DNA of 64,000 nucleotides from Verrucomicrobiia bacterium (lineage in GTDB: Bacteria; Verrucomicrobiota; Verrucomicrobiia; Palsa-1439). Below are positions 55,801-64,000 of this stretch, in pieces. A model generated the notes under the pieces. The model saw only the letters and a list, made by a program, of their open reading frames with translations. It was not told the DNA's origin and made no database searches. The position numbers and the translations under genes were made by a program. Within the stretch, counting starts at the first letter, position 1, and every line of letters begins with the position of its first letter. The stretch spans positions 62,001 to 126,000 of the forward strand of contig DATLVI010000024.1 in assembly GCA_035577545.1 (NCBI GenBank). The letters are read 5' to 3'.

Positions 55801-56441
55801 GGACGTCGAGCTGGCTGAGCCTGTCGCACTACGGCGGGGCTCTCGCTGCCGGCGGGGACACGAACGTCGTGGTTTCCATCAACGGGAATGCGACCACCCT
55901 TGCGAATGGGACTTATTTGGACACGATTAGCTTCGTCAACACGGTTAACGGCCAGGGCAACACGACCCGCGGGGTGTCGCTGACGATCACCGGGAGCGTG
56001 GTGGTTGTGGGTGGGTACGCCGCGTGGCAGACCCAGTATTTTGGTTGCACCGGCTGTCCGCAGGCACAGGGCGGGGCCGATCCGTTTGGCAAGGGAATGA
56101 GCAACACCAACCAGTTCCTGGCGGGATTTGATCCCACCAATAAATCCGCCTATGTCCACATCACCGCCGTCTCCAAGACGAACGCTACGGACGTCCGCGT
56201 GGACTACCTGGGGGCCAGCGGTAATAGCAGCAACCCGCCACCGATAGCGTCGCGCACCAATGTGCTGGAGTTCACCACGGGTACTGGTGGCAATTACAAC
56301 AGCAACAGCTTCGCCAGCACGGGTCAAACCAACATCCTGAGTGGCGGGGCGGGCCAGGGATTGCTGACCAACATGGTGGATCCGGGCGGTGCGACCGCAG
56401 GCGCAACGCGATACTATCGCGTTCGCGTGCTGGTGCCGTAA
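52827..56441 (+). CDS. Giant secreted repeat protein, copy 2 (1204 aa)
   Basis: The ATG after GGGGGAGG gives a signal peptide (MKKIIKTVIILAALSLATGA) and 1204 residues; upstream in-frame codons add non-signal sequence. The module NFTAGNVVVYRVGDGSTNAL at the N-terminus appears again in diverged form near residue 610 (FTSNNLVIYRAGDGVAALNN). Each is followed by GLMTRS...YLVF and a propeller-like VADD segment. BACON-like units (TMTWSVSAANNWVGLSPSSG, MTWTATWTSSWLSLSHYG) separate them. The C-terminus matches copy 1 (GGATAGATRYYRVRVLVP). It is predicted extracellular, function unknown. The internal duplication accounts for most of the size difference. Confidence 0.85.
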   Translation: MKKIIKTVIILAALSLATGAWAANFTAGNVVVYRVGDGSTNALVNSGSPVFLDEYDLNGNPVQSISIPTNAYFGANAPLIANGAASAEGLMTRSVDGRFLVFTGFATSIGAGSSALASLSAQTVPRVIATMDQSTRLNSTTLQTNTLSSGDDIRSAASTDGTNIWFSGDSSGIRYTTRGSTAATQLEPDLTNIRQVNIYNSTLYFSTASGTAIRLGVVTNGLPTTSGSTYTNLPGTATTNGSPYAFAFFNLPGGPSPINTLYIADDGGTGGIYKWSLVGSSWVSNGVVLFTNARYLVGTNTSGGNVKLVAAGAPAAGAGPYFGGGNMVGYTDTTGYNAAPVGNGDPGGIGDVADWAVNPPANAAFRGIAFAPVGSETFPSGSPQLSVGPITDVFFSKGFTGGPITFTKNYSVANFGVGTMTWSVSAANNWVGLSPSSGTLGSGGSITVTVSFNNANANALAPGTNVSSISFTNSTSGNTGSDFTTRPVTLILSQIGVTPSSNYFANGPVGGPYTPSTQIYTLTNGSANSLSWGASAVSSNWLTFTPSSGAIAAGGTANVTVAITNANALALSRGAFVDTIMFTNSASSDPGNAARSVSLLTGGGFTSNNLVIYRAGDGVAALNNQPTPVFIDEYTRSGVLIQTVPVSTNNYSCSGVATAEGLMTRSTDKHYLVFVGYGTNKLYGAPAPASLASVVPRVIGRVDGNCNVDVSTRLTDYCSGSNPRAAVSTNGVDMWVAGATNGVRHTFLGATSSSDVCTNPVQNFRALNIYSNQLYAGTASGSVRITTVGSGLPTTDSLAVNLPGYSTNEVSPYNFVLFQLKPGGTDPFDTLYVADDQNNSGASDNGNGAVFKWSLVGGNWTSNGFVIIHAVRGLAGDVSIVGTTTNVNLFAVGSQNSTGGSGTLTAYTDSTGYNAAPSGNGTTNGTVAIATASANKRWDSVSLAPEIPNTAAISLTPGDFIVIDGPSSVTTNSKNYLVSDVSNSSMTWTATWTSSWLSLSHYGGALAAGGDTNVVVSINGNATTLANGTYLDTISFVNTVNGQGNTTRGVSLTITGSVVVVGGYAAWQTQYFGCTGCPQAQGGADPFGKGMSNTNQFLAGFDPTNKSAYVHITAVSKTNATDVRVDYLGASGNSSNPPPIASRTNVLEFTTGTGGNYNSNSFASTGQTNILSGGAGQGLLTNMVDPGGATAGATRYYRVRVLVP

Positions 56442-56464
56442 TTGTAAGCAAAGTCTGAAATCGA

Positions 56465-56507
56465 AAGCGCTGGTGTTCCCAAATTGGGGACACCAGCGCT
56501 TGTTTTT
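56465..56507. terminator. Terminator after secreted protein copy 2, probably bidirectional
   Basis: AAGCGCTGGTGTTCCC (56465-56480) pairs with GGGGACACCAGCGCTT (56486-56501) around AAATT, followed by GTTTTT on the forward strand. On the reverse strand the same stem lies right after the stop codon of the TMTC-like gene and is followed by TTTCGATTTC, so it may serve both genes. Confidence 0.85.
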
Positions 56508-58203
56508 AGGAATTAATTTTGCTGCGGACGGCGTTGGCCAGAGTGGTGTTACCTTTTTGGATCGCCAGGTCGAGGGCCTTGCGGTAATGCTGTGACGCCT
56601 CGGTTGTTCGACCTTGCGCGGCAAGCATCAAGCCCAGATTGAAGTGTGCCTCCGCGTAGTCGGGTTTAATCCGCAATGCCTGCTCCCAATGTTTCATCGC
56701 CTCCGGGACCCGGCCTGATTCAGCCAGGGCGACTCCCAAATTATAGTGAGCTTCGGCGAAATCGGGTTTAAGCCGCAGCGCCTCGTCATAATGCCCGATC
56801 GCTTCCTGGAACCTGTCCAGTTGCGCCAGGGTAACTCCGAGATTGTAGTGGGCCTCGGCAAGATCAGGCTTGATCTGTAGCGCCTGTTGAAACTGTTCGA
56901 TGGCCTCTTCTGGCTTGTCAGCCTGACGGAAGACGGTACCCAGGTTGTTGTGGGCGAGCCAGGCATCGGGATTTTTCGCCACCGTATCCCGCCAGAGAGT
57001 TTCGAGATCGCGATAGGCGTGCGCCTGCCCCCAGGTGGCGGTTCCCAACAGCAGCAGAACGATGGAGCCTGCCAGGGGCCCAAGCCCGCGACATCGCTGG
57101 CCGGCTTGTTGGAAGACCGCTGCGCAGGCGCCAACAGCCAACGCGATCAGCCCGATGCCGGCCAGATACTGAAAATGATCGGCAACATAGGAGTAGCGGA
57201 AGGGATAGACATTGATGAAACCCAACGCGGGCGCCAGGGTGATCCCGAAAAACAACACGGCCACCAGCGGCCCTTTTCCAATCCGGGCTCGCAGGGACCA
57301 CAGCGCGACCAGCACCATCACGGCGGCCAATGGATACGAATACTGCCAGGCCGCGCCGGCATCGATTTCCCAGTGCGGGTAAATGAAAGTAAGGTGGCGC
57401 GGCCAGCACAGTTTACCCGCGTAGAACCACAGGGCCCGTCCCGCAATGAGACAACGCTGGACAAACGACAGATTCCAGTCCGTTCCGACGGCGACCAGGT
57501 GTTGCTCCATCCATCTCGTCATGAACCCCGCCACGGCCCCCAGGACAAACCACGGCGCCAACGCCAGGCCGTCCCGCCTCTCCAGCCGACCTGTTTTCCA
57601 CCAGATCAGCAACAGCAGCACTGCCGGTAACGAACATGTCACCGTTTTGCTTAACAGCGCGCATACAAACAATCCCAAGGCCAGCCAATAGAACCGCCAG
57701 TCCGACTTGCGGGCTGGCTCCCCGGCCGTTAACGGTCGAAATCGGAGCCAGGCCAGCGCGGCCAATAGGTAGAATAGTCCCGAAAGGGTGTTCTTGCGCT
57801 CGGTGACCCACGCCACCGATTCCACGGTCACAGGATGAAGAGCGAAGATGGCCGCGGCCCACCATGACCCCGCAATCCCCAGCCGCCGCAGCACGCGCCA
57901 CAGCAGCACTGCGTTCGCGGCATGCAGGAGGACATTGACCAGATGATACCCGAACGGCCGCACCCCCCAGAGATGGTACTCCGCCCAAAAGCTGGTAAAG
58001 ACCAGGGGGTAATACTGGTAGGTAACCCCGGGCCTGAACCAGATCGCTTCCAATCCACCCAGGGACCGAAGCGTCGGGTTGTCCGTAACATAGGAGTCGT
58101 CATCCCAAATGAATCCCCCGCGCAGCGCCGGGAGGTAGGCCACCACCGTCAGCAAGATGATCAATGCCGCGCCTGCGGCCGGAGCTTTCCACGCGTCCTT
58201 CAT
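56506..58203 (-). CDS. TMTC-like membrane glycosyltransferase with TPRs, paralogue 2
   Basis: The 565-residue protein begins MKDAWKAPAAGAALIILLTV and has an acidic first-loop motif GGFIWDDDSYVTDNPTLRSL, followed by VESVAWVTERKNTLSGLFYL and LLSKTVTCSLPAVLLLLIWW across about ten membrane helices. The C-terminal 170 residues hold about four to five TPRs (for example KPDLAEAHYNLGVTLAQLDR). This is the bacterial counterpart of TMTC/DUF1736 glycosyltransferases that use a lipid-linked sugar and act on the outer face of the membrane. Homologous along its length to the 40391-42064 protein. It converges on the duplicated secretion unit and may glycosylate exported proteins; that link is speculative. 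Confidence 0.82.
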   Translation of the reverse strand: MKDAWKAPAAGAALIILLTVVAYLPALRGGFIWDDDSYVTDNPTLRSLGGLEAIWFRPGVTYQYYPLVFTSFWAEYHLWGVRPFGYHLVNVLLHAANAVLLWRVLRRLGIAGSWWAAAIFALHPVTVESVAWVTERKNTLSGLFYLLAALAWLRFRPLTAGEPARKSDWRFYWLALGLFVCALLSKTVTCSLPAVLLLLIWWKTGRLERRDGLALAPWFVLGAVAGFMTRWMEQHLVAVGTDWNLSFVQRCLIAGRALWFYAGKLCWPRHLTFIYPHWEIDAGAAWQYSYPLAAVMVLVALWSLRARIGKGPLVAVLFFGITLAPALGFINVYPFRYSYVADHFQYLAGIGLIALAVGACAAVFQQAGQRCRGLGPLAGSIVLLLLGTATWGQAHAYRDLETLWRDTVAKNPDAWLAHNNLGTVFRQADKPEEAIEQFQQALQIKPDLAEAHYNLGVTLAQLDRFQEAIGHYDEALRLKPDFAEAHYNLGVALAESGRVPEAMKHWEQALRIKPDYAEAHFNLGLMLAAQGRTTEASQHYRKALDLAIQKGNTTLANAVRSKINS

Positions 58204-58313
58204 CAGTTGGGTTGCCCTTCTTATCGCGCCATCCCGTTCTCCATGTCAACGGCAACCCAACCAGCGCCAATCTGGCTCCGCATCGCCTATGATAGGAACG
58301 GGGAATGTCCAAC

Positions 58314-59795
58314 CTAGGGCAGGTCGGACTGCCCCATGAGATAACGGTCACACTCGCGGGCGGCGCCCCGTCCTTCATTGAAGGCCCAGACCACCAGGCT
58401 TTGCCCGCGGCGACAGTCCCCCGCTGCGAAGACGCCGGGGATACTGGTCGTGTAAGCGCCATGGAGCGCTTTCACGTTGGAACGCTCGTCGCGTTCGATA
58501 CCCAACTGCTGGAGCAATTGGTCTTCCGGGCCGAGAAAACCCATGGCGAGCAGCGCGAGTTGGCAGGGGACAATCTTTTCCGTACCGGCAACTTCCTTGG
58601 GTACGAACCGTCCCTTGTCATCTTTCTCCCACGCAATCTGGACGATTTCGACTTCCTTCAAGCGGCCCTGCTCGTCGCCGATGAAACGCCTCGCGGTCAC
58701 GCAATAGACACGCGGATCGTCCCCGAAAATCGCCGCCGCTTCTTCCTGACCGTAGTCGAGTTTGTACACCTTGGGCCACTCGGGCCAGGGATTATTGCCC
58801 GCGCGCTGAAGCGGGGGTTTCGGCAAAATCTCAAGTTGGACGAGGCTCTTGCAACCGTGACGCATCGAGGTGCCCACGCAGTCGGTACCCGTGTCCCCGC
58901 CACCGATGACCATGACATCTTTCCCCTCGGCAGAGATGAATTCGCCGTTGCGATGGCCACTGAGCACGCTCTGCGTGTTGGTGGTGAGAAATTCCATCGC
59001 GAAATGTACGCCCTTGAGCTGGCGTCCTGCGATTGGCAAATCGCGCGGTTTGGTGGCGCCAGTGCAGAGGACGGTCGCATGAAATTCTTCCAGGAGTTTC
59101 TTCGCCGGATAATTCTTTCCGACTTCGGTTTTGGCGAGGAACTCCACCCCTTCACTCGCAAGCAAGTCAACGCGGCGTTGCACGAGACTCTTATCGAGTT
59201 TCATGTTCGGGATGCCGTACATCAGCAACCCGCCGATACGGTCAGCCCGCTCGAAGACGGTCACGGTGTGGCCGGCCCGGTTGAGTTGCGCCGCGGCGCA
59301 GAGGCCGGCGGGTCCGGAGCCGATGACCGCCACGCGTTTGCCGGTACGCGCTTTCGGCGGCTCGGCGGTAACCCAGCCCTCGTCCCAGCCGCGGTCGATG
59401 ATCGCCACCTCGATATTCTTGATGGTGACGGCCGGTTCGTTGATGCCGAGGACGCACGAGCCTTCGCAGGGAGCGGGACAGACGCGGCCGGTGAATTCGG
59501 GAAAATTATTGGTCTTGTGCAGCCGCGCCAATGCTTCTTTCCATAGCCCGCGGTACACGAGATCGTTCCACTCAGGTATCAGGTTGTTGATCGGGCAGCC
59601 TGAGGCCATACCGCTGAGCAAGGTGCCGGTGTGGCAGAAGGGAACGCCACAATCCATGCAACGCGCCCCCTGCTCCTGAAGCTTCTGGACGGGCATGTGC
59701 AGGTGGAATTCTTTCCAGTCACGAATCCGCTCCTGCGATGAGCGGTCCGCCGGCAGCTCGCGTTTGATCTCCAGAAATCCAGTTGGCTTGCCCAT
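58314..59795 (-). CDS. gltD: Glutamate synthase (NADPH) small subunit
   Basis: GltD supplies electrons from NADPH to GltB for glutamate synthesis from glutamine and 2-oxoglutarate. The 493-residue product has N-terminal iron-sulfur cysteines ([39 protein letters not shown]), the FAD site [20 protein letters not shown], the NADPH site [17 protein letters not shown], and a C-terminal [18 protein letters not shown]. Length is normal. It follows gltB with an 11-base gap, so the two are one operon. Confidence 0.97.
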   Translation of the reverse strand: MGKPTGFLEIKRELPADRSSQERIRDWKEFHLHMPVQKLQEQGARCMDCGVPFCHTGTLLSGMASGCPINNLIPEWNDLVYRGLWKEALARLHKTNNFPEFTGRVCPAPCEGSCVLGINEPAVTIKNIEVAIIDRGWDEGWVTAEPPKARTGKRVAVIGSGPAGLCAAAQLNRAGHTVTVFERADRIGGLLMYGIPNMKLDKSLVQRRVDLLASEGVEFLAKTEVGKNYPAKKLLEEFHATVLCTGATKPRDLPIAGRQLKGVHFAMEFLTTNTQSVLSGHRNGEFISAEGKDVMVIGGGDTGTDCVGTSMRHGCKSLVQLEILPKPPLQRAGNNPWPEWPKVYKLDYGQEEAAAIFGDDPRVYCVTARRFIGDEQGRLKEVEIVQIAWEKDDKGRFVPKEVAGTEKIVPCQLALLAMGFLGPEDQLLQQLGIERDERSNVKALHGAYTTSIPGVFAAGDCRRGQSLVVWAFNEGRGAARECDRYLMGQSDLP

Positions 59796-59806
59796 TTTAT
59801 TGCAAA

Positions 59807-62800
59807 TCAGTTCCCGCCGACGCGCGCCAGGCTATGGGCGTTTTCTTCGAAGGCAGCCATGACCGCCTCTTCGCCGCTGAGGCCAGCGGCTTTCACCCGC
59901 TTCGTGGCCTCGATAACGCGCTTGTAGTCCTTCGGCATGACCTTCACGAACTTCGGGGCCATATCGTCCCAAAGTTTCAGGATGTTGCGCGCCCGCTCGC
60001 TGCCAGTGTATTCCGCGTGCCGCTGGATCATCGCCCGTACTTCCTGGATTTCCTCGGGATCTTCCAGTTTCTCCAACCCGACCATCGCCGGGTTGCAACG
60101 CTGCGGAAAATCACCGACCACATCGAGGACGTAGGCGACACCACCGCTCATGCCTGCCGCGAAATTTCGGCCAGTCAGGCCGAGTACGACCACGCGCCCG
60201 GCGGTCATATACTCGCAGCCATGATCGCCGACGGCTTCGACGACGGCGCGCACCCCGCTGTTACGGACTCCAAATCGTTCGCCAGCCATGCCGCGAATGT
60301 ATACCTCGCCACCCGTAGCGCCGTAAAGCGCGACGTTGCCGATAATGATGTTCTCCTCGGGCACGAACGTGGAACCCACGGGCGGATAGACGATGATCTT
60401 GCCGCCGCTGAGTCCCTTGCCCACGTAGTCGTTGGCATCGCCCTGGAGCGTCAGCGTCATGCCCCTGGGCATGAACGCGCCGAAGCTCTGGCCCGCGCTG
60501 CCTTTGAAGTGCAGCTTGATGGTGTCATCGGGCAGGCCTTCCGGCCCGAAACGCCGCGTGAGTTCGCTGCCTGTAATTGTTCCGACGACCCGGTTCGTGT
60601 TGCTGATCGGTAATGTTGCGCGGACCTGCTCGCGTCGCGCCAGCGCCGGTTCGCAAACTTTCAGCAGCAACTGCTTGTCAAGGGAGTGTTCCAAACCATG
60701 ATCCTGGCCGATCTGGCGGGAGCGGCCCACGTCAGCAGGCATGTCCGGTTGGTGAAATACCTTGGAGAAATCCAGTCCGCGTGCCTTGTAGTGGTCGAGC
60801 GCCTTCTTCACGTCGAGACGGTCAACGTGTCCGACCATCTCGACGATCGTGCGGAACCCGAGCTGCGCCATCAATTCGCGGACTTCCTGCGCGATGAAGC
60901 GCATGAAGTTGACAACCGACTGCGGGTCGCCGGTAAATTTCGCGCGCAACTGCGGGTCCTGGGTGGCCACGCCAACCGGGCAGGTGTTGAGGTGGCACAC
61001 GCGCATCATGATGCAGCCGAGCGTGACCAGGGGCGCCGTGGCGAACCCGAATTCCTCGGCGCCCAGCAACGCGGCGATTACCACATCCCGTCCGGTCTTG
61101 AGCTGGCCATCGGCTTCGACATAGACGCGGCTGCGGAGATTGTTGAGCACGAGCGTTTGCTGGGTCTCGGCGAGGCCCAGTTCCCACGGCGTGCCCGCGT
61201 GCTTTATGCTCGAAAGCGGCGAAGCCCCTGTGCCGCCGTCATGGCCGCTGATGAGAATAACGTCAGCGTGCGCCTTCGCGACGCCCGCCGCGACGGTGCC
61301 GACGCCGATTTCGCTGACGAGCTTGACGCTGATGCGGGCATGCTCGTTCGAATTCTTGAGGTCGTGGATGAGTTCCGCCAGGTCCTCAATCGAATAGATG
61401 TCGTGGTGTGGCGGCGGTGAAATGAGGCCCACACCCGGCGTGGAATGGCGCACCTTTGCGATCCAGGGATAAACTTTCGCGCCGGGCAGCTCGCCGCCCT
61501 CGCCAGGTTTTGCGCCCTGTGCCATCTTGATTTGAAGTTCCCGCGCTTGTGTAAGGTAATAGCTCGTCACGCCGAAACGACCGCTGGCCACCTGTTTGAT
61601 CGCGGAATTCTTGCTGTCGCCGTTGGGCATGGGCTGGTAGCGATCGGGGTCCTCGCCGCCTTCGCCGGTATTGCTCTTGCCGCCGATGCGGTTCATCGCG
61701 ATGGCCAGGGCTTCGTGGGCTTCCTTGCTGATGGAACCGTAACTCATTGCGCCGGTCTTGAATCTCTTGACGATGGAGTCCACCGATTCAACATCTTCCA
61801 GCGGAATAGGTTCCGGAGAGAATTTGAGATCGAACAACCCGCGCAAGGTGCAGAGGCTGCGCGACTGATTGTTGACCAGGTCCGAATATTCCTGAAAGAC
61901 CTTGTAGTTGTTCGTGCGCGTGGAAAGTTGCAACCGTGAAATTGTCCCGGGATTGAACAAGTGGCTCTCACCATCGCTGCGCCATTGGTATTGGCCGCCG
62001 GGATCCAGTGTCGCGCCGTTGACGATTCGATCGGGGAACGCATGACGGTGGCGCAGGCGAACTTCCTCGGCGAGTATGTCGATGCCGACGCCTTCGACCT
62101 GCGAGGCTGTTCCCGTGAAATACTTGTCGACAACCGAGTGATTGAGACCAATGGCCTCAAAGATCTGCGCGCCACAATAGCTCTGGATGGTCGAGATGCC
62201 CATCTTGGCCATCGTCTTGACGACGCTCTTGGTGACGGCCTTGAGGTAATTCTTGACCGCTTTCTTCTGGTCTATGTCCTTGACGATACCCTGGCGAATC
62301 ATGTCGTCGAGTGTCTCAAACGCGAGGTAGGGGTTGATCGCACCCGCCCCATAACCGATCAGGAGCGCGAAGTGATGCACCTCGCGCGGTTCGCCGGATT
62401 CGAGGACGAGCGCCACGCGGGTGCGCGTGCCCTTGCGGATGAGATGATGATGCATGCCCGCGACGGCGAGCAATGCGGGGATCGCTGCGTTCTCGTGGTC
62501 GACGCCGCGGTCGGACAGAATAAGGATGTTGTGGTCTTCCTTGATCGCCTTGCTTGCCTTGCGGAACAGTTGATCGAGCGCCTTCTCCAGCCCCTTGCCA
62601 CCTTCATCCACCTTGAAGAGAGTCGGCAAGGTGATGGATTTGAAGCCGGGATGGTTGATGTGGCGGAGACGCTCGAACTCCTCATTGCTGAGAACGGGGC
62701 CTTTGAGTTGGATCTGGCGGCAGTTTTCCGGCTGCGGATCGAGCAGGTTGCCCTCCGGACCAATCGTGGTGAATGTCGAGGTGATGAGTTCCTCGCGGAT

Positions 62801-64000
62801 GCAGTCGATGGGCGGGTTGGTGACCTGCGCGAACAACTGCTTGAAATAGTTGTAGAGCAACTGCGGCTTGTTCGAGAGCACCGCCAACGGCGTGTCGGTG
62901 CCCATCGAGCCGAGCGGCTGGACGGCGTCCTTGGCCATGGGCGCCAGGATGATGCGCAAGTCTTCGAAGGTGTATCCGAACGCTTGTTGCCGCAGGAGCA
63001 CGGTCGCATGGTCGGGCTGATGCACGTGAGCCGGCTTGGGCAGGTCTTCGAGATCTACCAGGCCCTGCTGAAGCCACAGGCGATACGGTCGCTCCGTGGC
63101 GATCTTCTGCTTGAGTTCCTCGTCTGCAACGATGCGGCCGAGCTTCGTATCGACGAGGAACATGCGGCCCGGCTGGAGCCGACCTTTTTGTAGGACACGT
63201 TCCGGCGGAATGTCGAGCACCCCAACCTCCGACGCCATGATGACCTGGTCGTCCTTCGTCACGTAATAGCGCGACGGGCGCAGTCCGTTACGGTCGAGGA
63301 CGGCGCCGATCTGCACGCCGTCGGTAAACGCAATGGAGGCCGGGCCGTCCCACGGTTCGATCAGGCAACCGTGATATTCGTAGAACGCCTTCTTCTCGTC
63401 GCTCATGCTCTCGTGGCCCGACCACGGTTCGGGAATCATCATCATCATCGCGTGCGGCAGCGAGCGGCCGCCGAGCACGAGGAATTCGAGGCAGTTGTCA
63501 AACATGGCCGAGTCGCTGCCGTCTTCATTGATGATCGGCAGCAGCTTCTTCATGTCGTCGCCGAAAAGATCGGACTTCAACAACGACTCGCGGGCGTGCA
63601 TCCAATTGATGTTGCCGCGGAGGGTATTGATCTCGCCATTGTGCGCGACGTAGCGATACGGGTGCGCCCGTTCCCAGCTCGGGAACGTGTTCGTGCTGAA
63701 CCGCGAGTGCACCAGCGCCAGCGCGGAGGCAAAGGCGGGGTCACGCAGGTCGGGAAAGAACGGGTCCACCTGCTCGGGCATGAGCATACCCTTGTAGATG
63801 ATCGTCTTGTAGGACAGGCTCGAAATGTAGAAGCGATTGCCGCCTTTGATGCCGGCGTAGCGAATACCCCGTTCGGCCAGCTTGCGGACGACGTACAATT
63901 TGCGCTCGAACGCCATGTCGTCTTTGATTTTTGGATCACGCGCGATGAACACCTGGCGAACGATGGGTTCCGAAGCGCGCGCCGTTTCGCCGAGCGTCGT
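59807..64000 (-). CDS. gltB: Glutamate synthase large subunit, N-terminus cut by window edge
   Basis: The reverse-strand frame is open to the right edge, giving 1397 residues of a protein normally about 1500; the catalytic N-terminal Cys of the amidotransferase domain is outside the window. Visible parts are the rest of the glutaminase domain ([20 protein letters not shown]), the central domain, the FMN/2-oxoglutarate domain ([40 protein letters not shown]), the [3Fe-4S] cysteines [13 protein letters not shown], and the C-terminal beta-helix GxxGG repeats ([20 protein letters not shown]). It makes glutamate with GltD. An internal ATG-like start seen near 63952 is not the true start. Confidence 0.96.
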   Translation of the reverse strand, partial: TTLGETARASEPIVRQVFIARDPKIKDDMAFERKLYVVRKLAERGIRYAGIKGGNRFYISSLSYKTIIYKGMLMPEQVDPFFPDLRDPAFASALALVHSRFSTNTFPSWERAHPYRYVAHNGEINTLRGNINWMHARESLLKSDLFGDDMKKLLPIINEDGSDSAMFDNCLEFLVLGGRSLPHAMMMMIPEPWSGHESMSDEKKAFYEYHGCLIEPWDGPASIAFTDGVQIGAVLDRNGLRPSRYYVTKDDQVIMASEVGVLDIPPERVLQKGRLQPGRMFLVDTKLGRIVADEELKQKIATERPYRLWLQQGLVDLEDLPKPAHVHQPDHATVLLRQQAFGYTFEDLRIILAPMAKDAVQPLGSMGTDTPLAVLSNKPQLLYNYFKQLFAQVTNPPIDCIREELITSTFTTIGPEGNLLDPQPENCRQIQLKGPVLSNEEFERLRHINHPGFKSITLPTLFKVDEGGKGLEKALDQLFRKASKAIKEDHNILILSDRGVDHENAAIPALLAVAGMHHHLIRKGTRTRVALVLESGEPREVHHFALLIGYGAGAINPYLAFETLDDMIRQGIVKDIDQKKAVKNYLKAVTKSVVKTMAKMGISTIQSYCGAQIFEAIGLNHSVVDKYFTGTASQVEGVGIDILAEEVRLRHRHAFPDRIVNGATLDPGGQYQWRSDGESHLFNPGTISRLQLSTRTNNYKVFQEYSDLVNNQSRSLCTLRGLFDLKFSPEPIPLEDVESVDSIVKRFKTGAMSYGSISKEAHEALAIAMNRIGGKSNTGEGGEDPDRYQPMPNGDSKNSAIKQVASGRFGVTSYYLTQARELQIKMAQGAKPGEGGELPGAKVYPWIAKVRHSTPGVGLISPPPHHDIYSIEDLAELIHDLKNSNEHARISVKLVSEIGVGTVAAGVAKAHADVILISGHDGGTGASPLSSIKHAGTPWELGLAETQQTLVLNNLRSRVYVEADGQLKTGRDVVIAALLGAEEFGFATAPLVTLGCIMMRVCHLNTCPVGVATQDPQLRAKFTGDPQSVVNFMRFIAQEVRELMAQLGFRTIVEMVGHVDRLDVKKALDHYKARGLDFSKVFHQPDMPADVGRSRQIGQDHGLEHSLDKQLLLKVCEPALARREQVRATLPISNTNRVVGTITGSELTRRFGPEGLPDDTIKLHFKGSAGQSFGAFMPRGMTLTLQGDANDYVGKGLSGGKIIVYPPVGSTFVPEENIIIGNVALYGATGGEVYIRGMAGERFGVRNSGVRAVVEAVGDHGCEYMTAGRVVVLGLTGRNFAAGMSGGVAYVLDVVGDFPQRCNPAMVGLEKLEDPEEIQEVRAMIQRHAEYTGSERARNILKLWDDMAPKFVKVMPKDYKRVIEATKRVKAAGLSGEEAVMAAFEENAHSLARVGGN

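Larger units (their letters stand above)
47745..56507 (+). repeat. Tandem duplication: pseudopilin plus giant secreted protein, two copies
   Basis: Unit 1 (47745-51760) and unit 2 (51831-56507) share the same order: an upstream TAATAATTGTTGACTA element, a 258-259-residue H-X9-DG pseudopilin, a leader with the AATGCTTTTGGGT core, a giant secreted protein, and an AAGCGCTGGTG hairpin terminator. Encoded proteins are clearly homologous along their lengths, though diverged. The second unit is longer because its secreted protein has a duplicated N-terminal module. Confidence 0.85.

Noticed and set aside
61961-63193. Forward open frame of about 410 codons inside gltB
   Set aside because: Antisense shadow of a well-conserved glutamate synthase region.

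Overview
The window looks like a chromosome segment from a Gram-negative, fairly GC-rich member of the Verrucomicrobiota or a close PVC-group relative. This is inferred from gene content, since no rRNA is present. An LptF/G-type lipopolysaccharide permease, GmhA and a LolA-like carrier indicate an outer membrane with LPS. Pseudopilins with an H-X9-DG tail and very large secreted proteins ending in FYRVR/YYRVRVLVP-type tails are typical of that group. I found no tRNA, rRNA, CRISPR array, insertion sequence or phage gene.

Layout. 1-5.8 kb: a cut-off secreted protein, GAPDH with a clear terminator, a LolA-like protein, gmhA, and an unusual regulator joining an RNA polymerase alpha-CTD-like domain to a sigma region-4-like HTH. 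5.9-10.3 kb: a lower-GC ankyrin membrane protein overlapping the end of a 1225-residue secreted protein with a C-terminal Cys/His amidase-like domain, and a divergent XRE regulator; this may be an effector/immunity module. 10.4-17.4 kb: housekeeping genes (lptF/G-like, acpS, pdxJ, glnD) and a secreted glycosidase. 17.5-20.3 kb: a pseudopilin coupled to a secreted repeat protein, followed by a gene-free stretch of palindromic repeats (20.3-21.0 kb).

21-33 kb: a GAF-GAF histidine kinase, a coiled-coil/TPR periplasmic protein, an Asp-box beta-propeller overlapping a ubiquitin-like MoaD/ThiS protein, transketolase, and a three-gene overlapping signalling operon (response regulator with a CxxC pair, membrane-anchored thioredoxin-like protein, hybrid kinase). 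33-36 kb: aat, DUF2905, queA, terC. 36-44 kb: a secreted GH38 alpha-mannosidase, then an efflux set (HlyD adaptor, ABC ATPase, ABC-2 permease) with a TMTC-like glycosyltransferase gene inside it.

44-47.4 kb: the most distinctive island. A sigma54-dependent activator lies divergent to a small membrane protein, a rhombotail-type lipoprotein and a rhombosortase (intramembrane serine protease). The shared intergenic region carries repeated dyads and a -24/-12-like element. This looks like a self-contained, regulated protease/substrate system. 47.7-56.5 kb: a tandem duplication of [upstream element - pseudopilin - giant secreted protein - terminator]. 56.5-64 kb: a second TMTC-like transferase and gltD/gltB, with gltB running off the right edge. 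GlnD and GltBD together show PII/GOGAT nitrogen assimilation.
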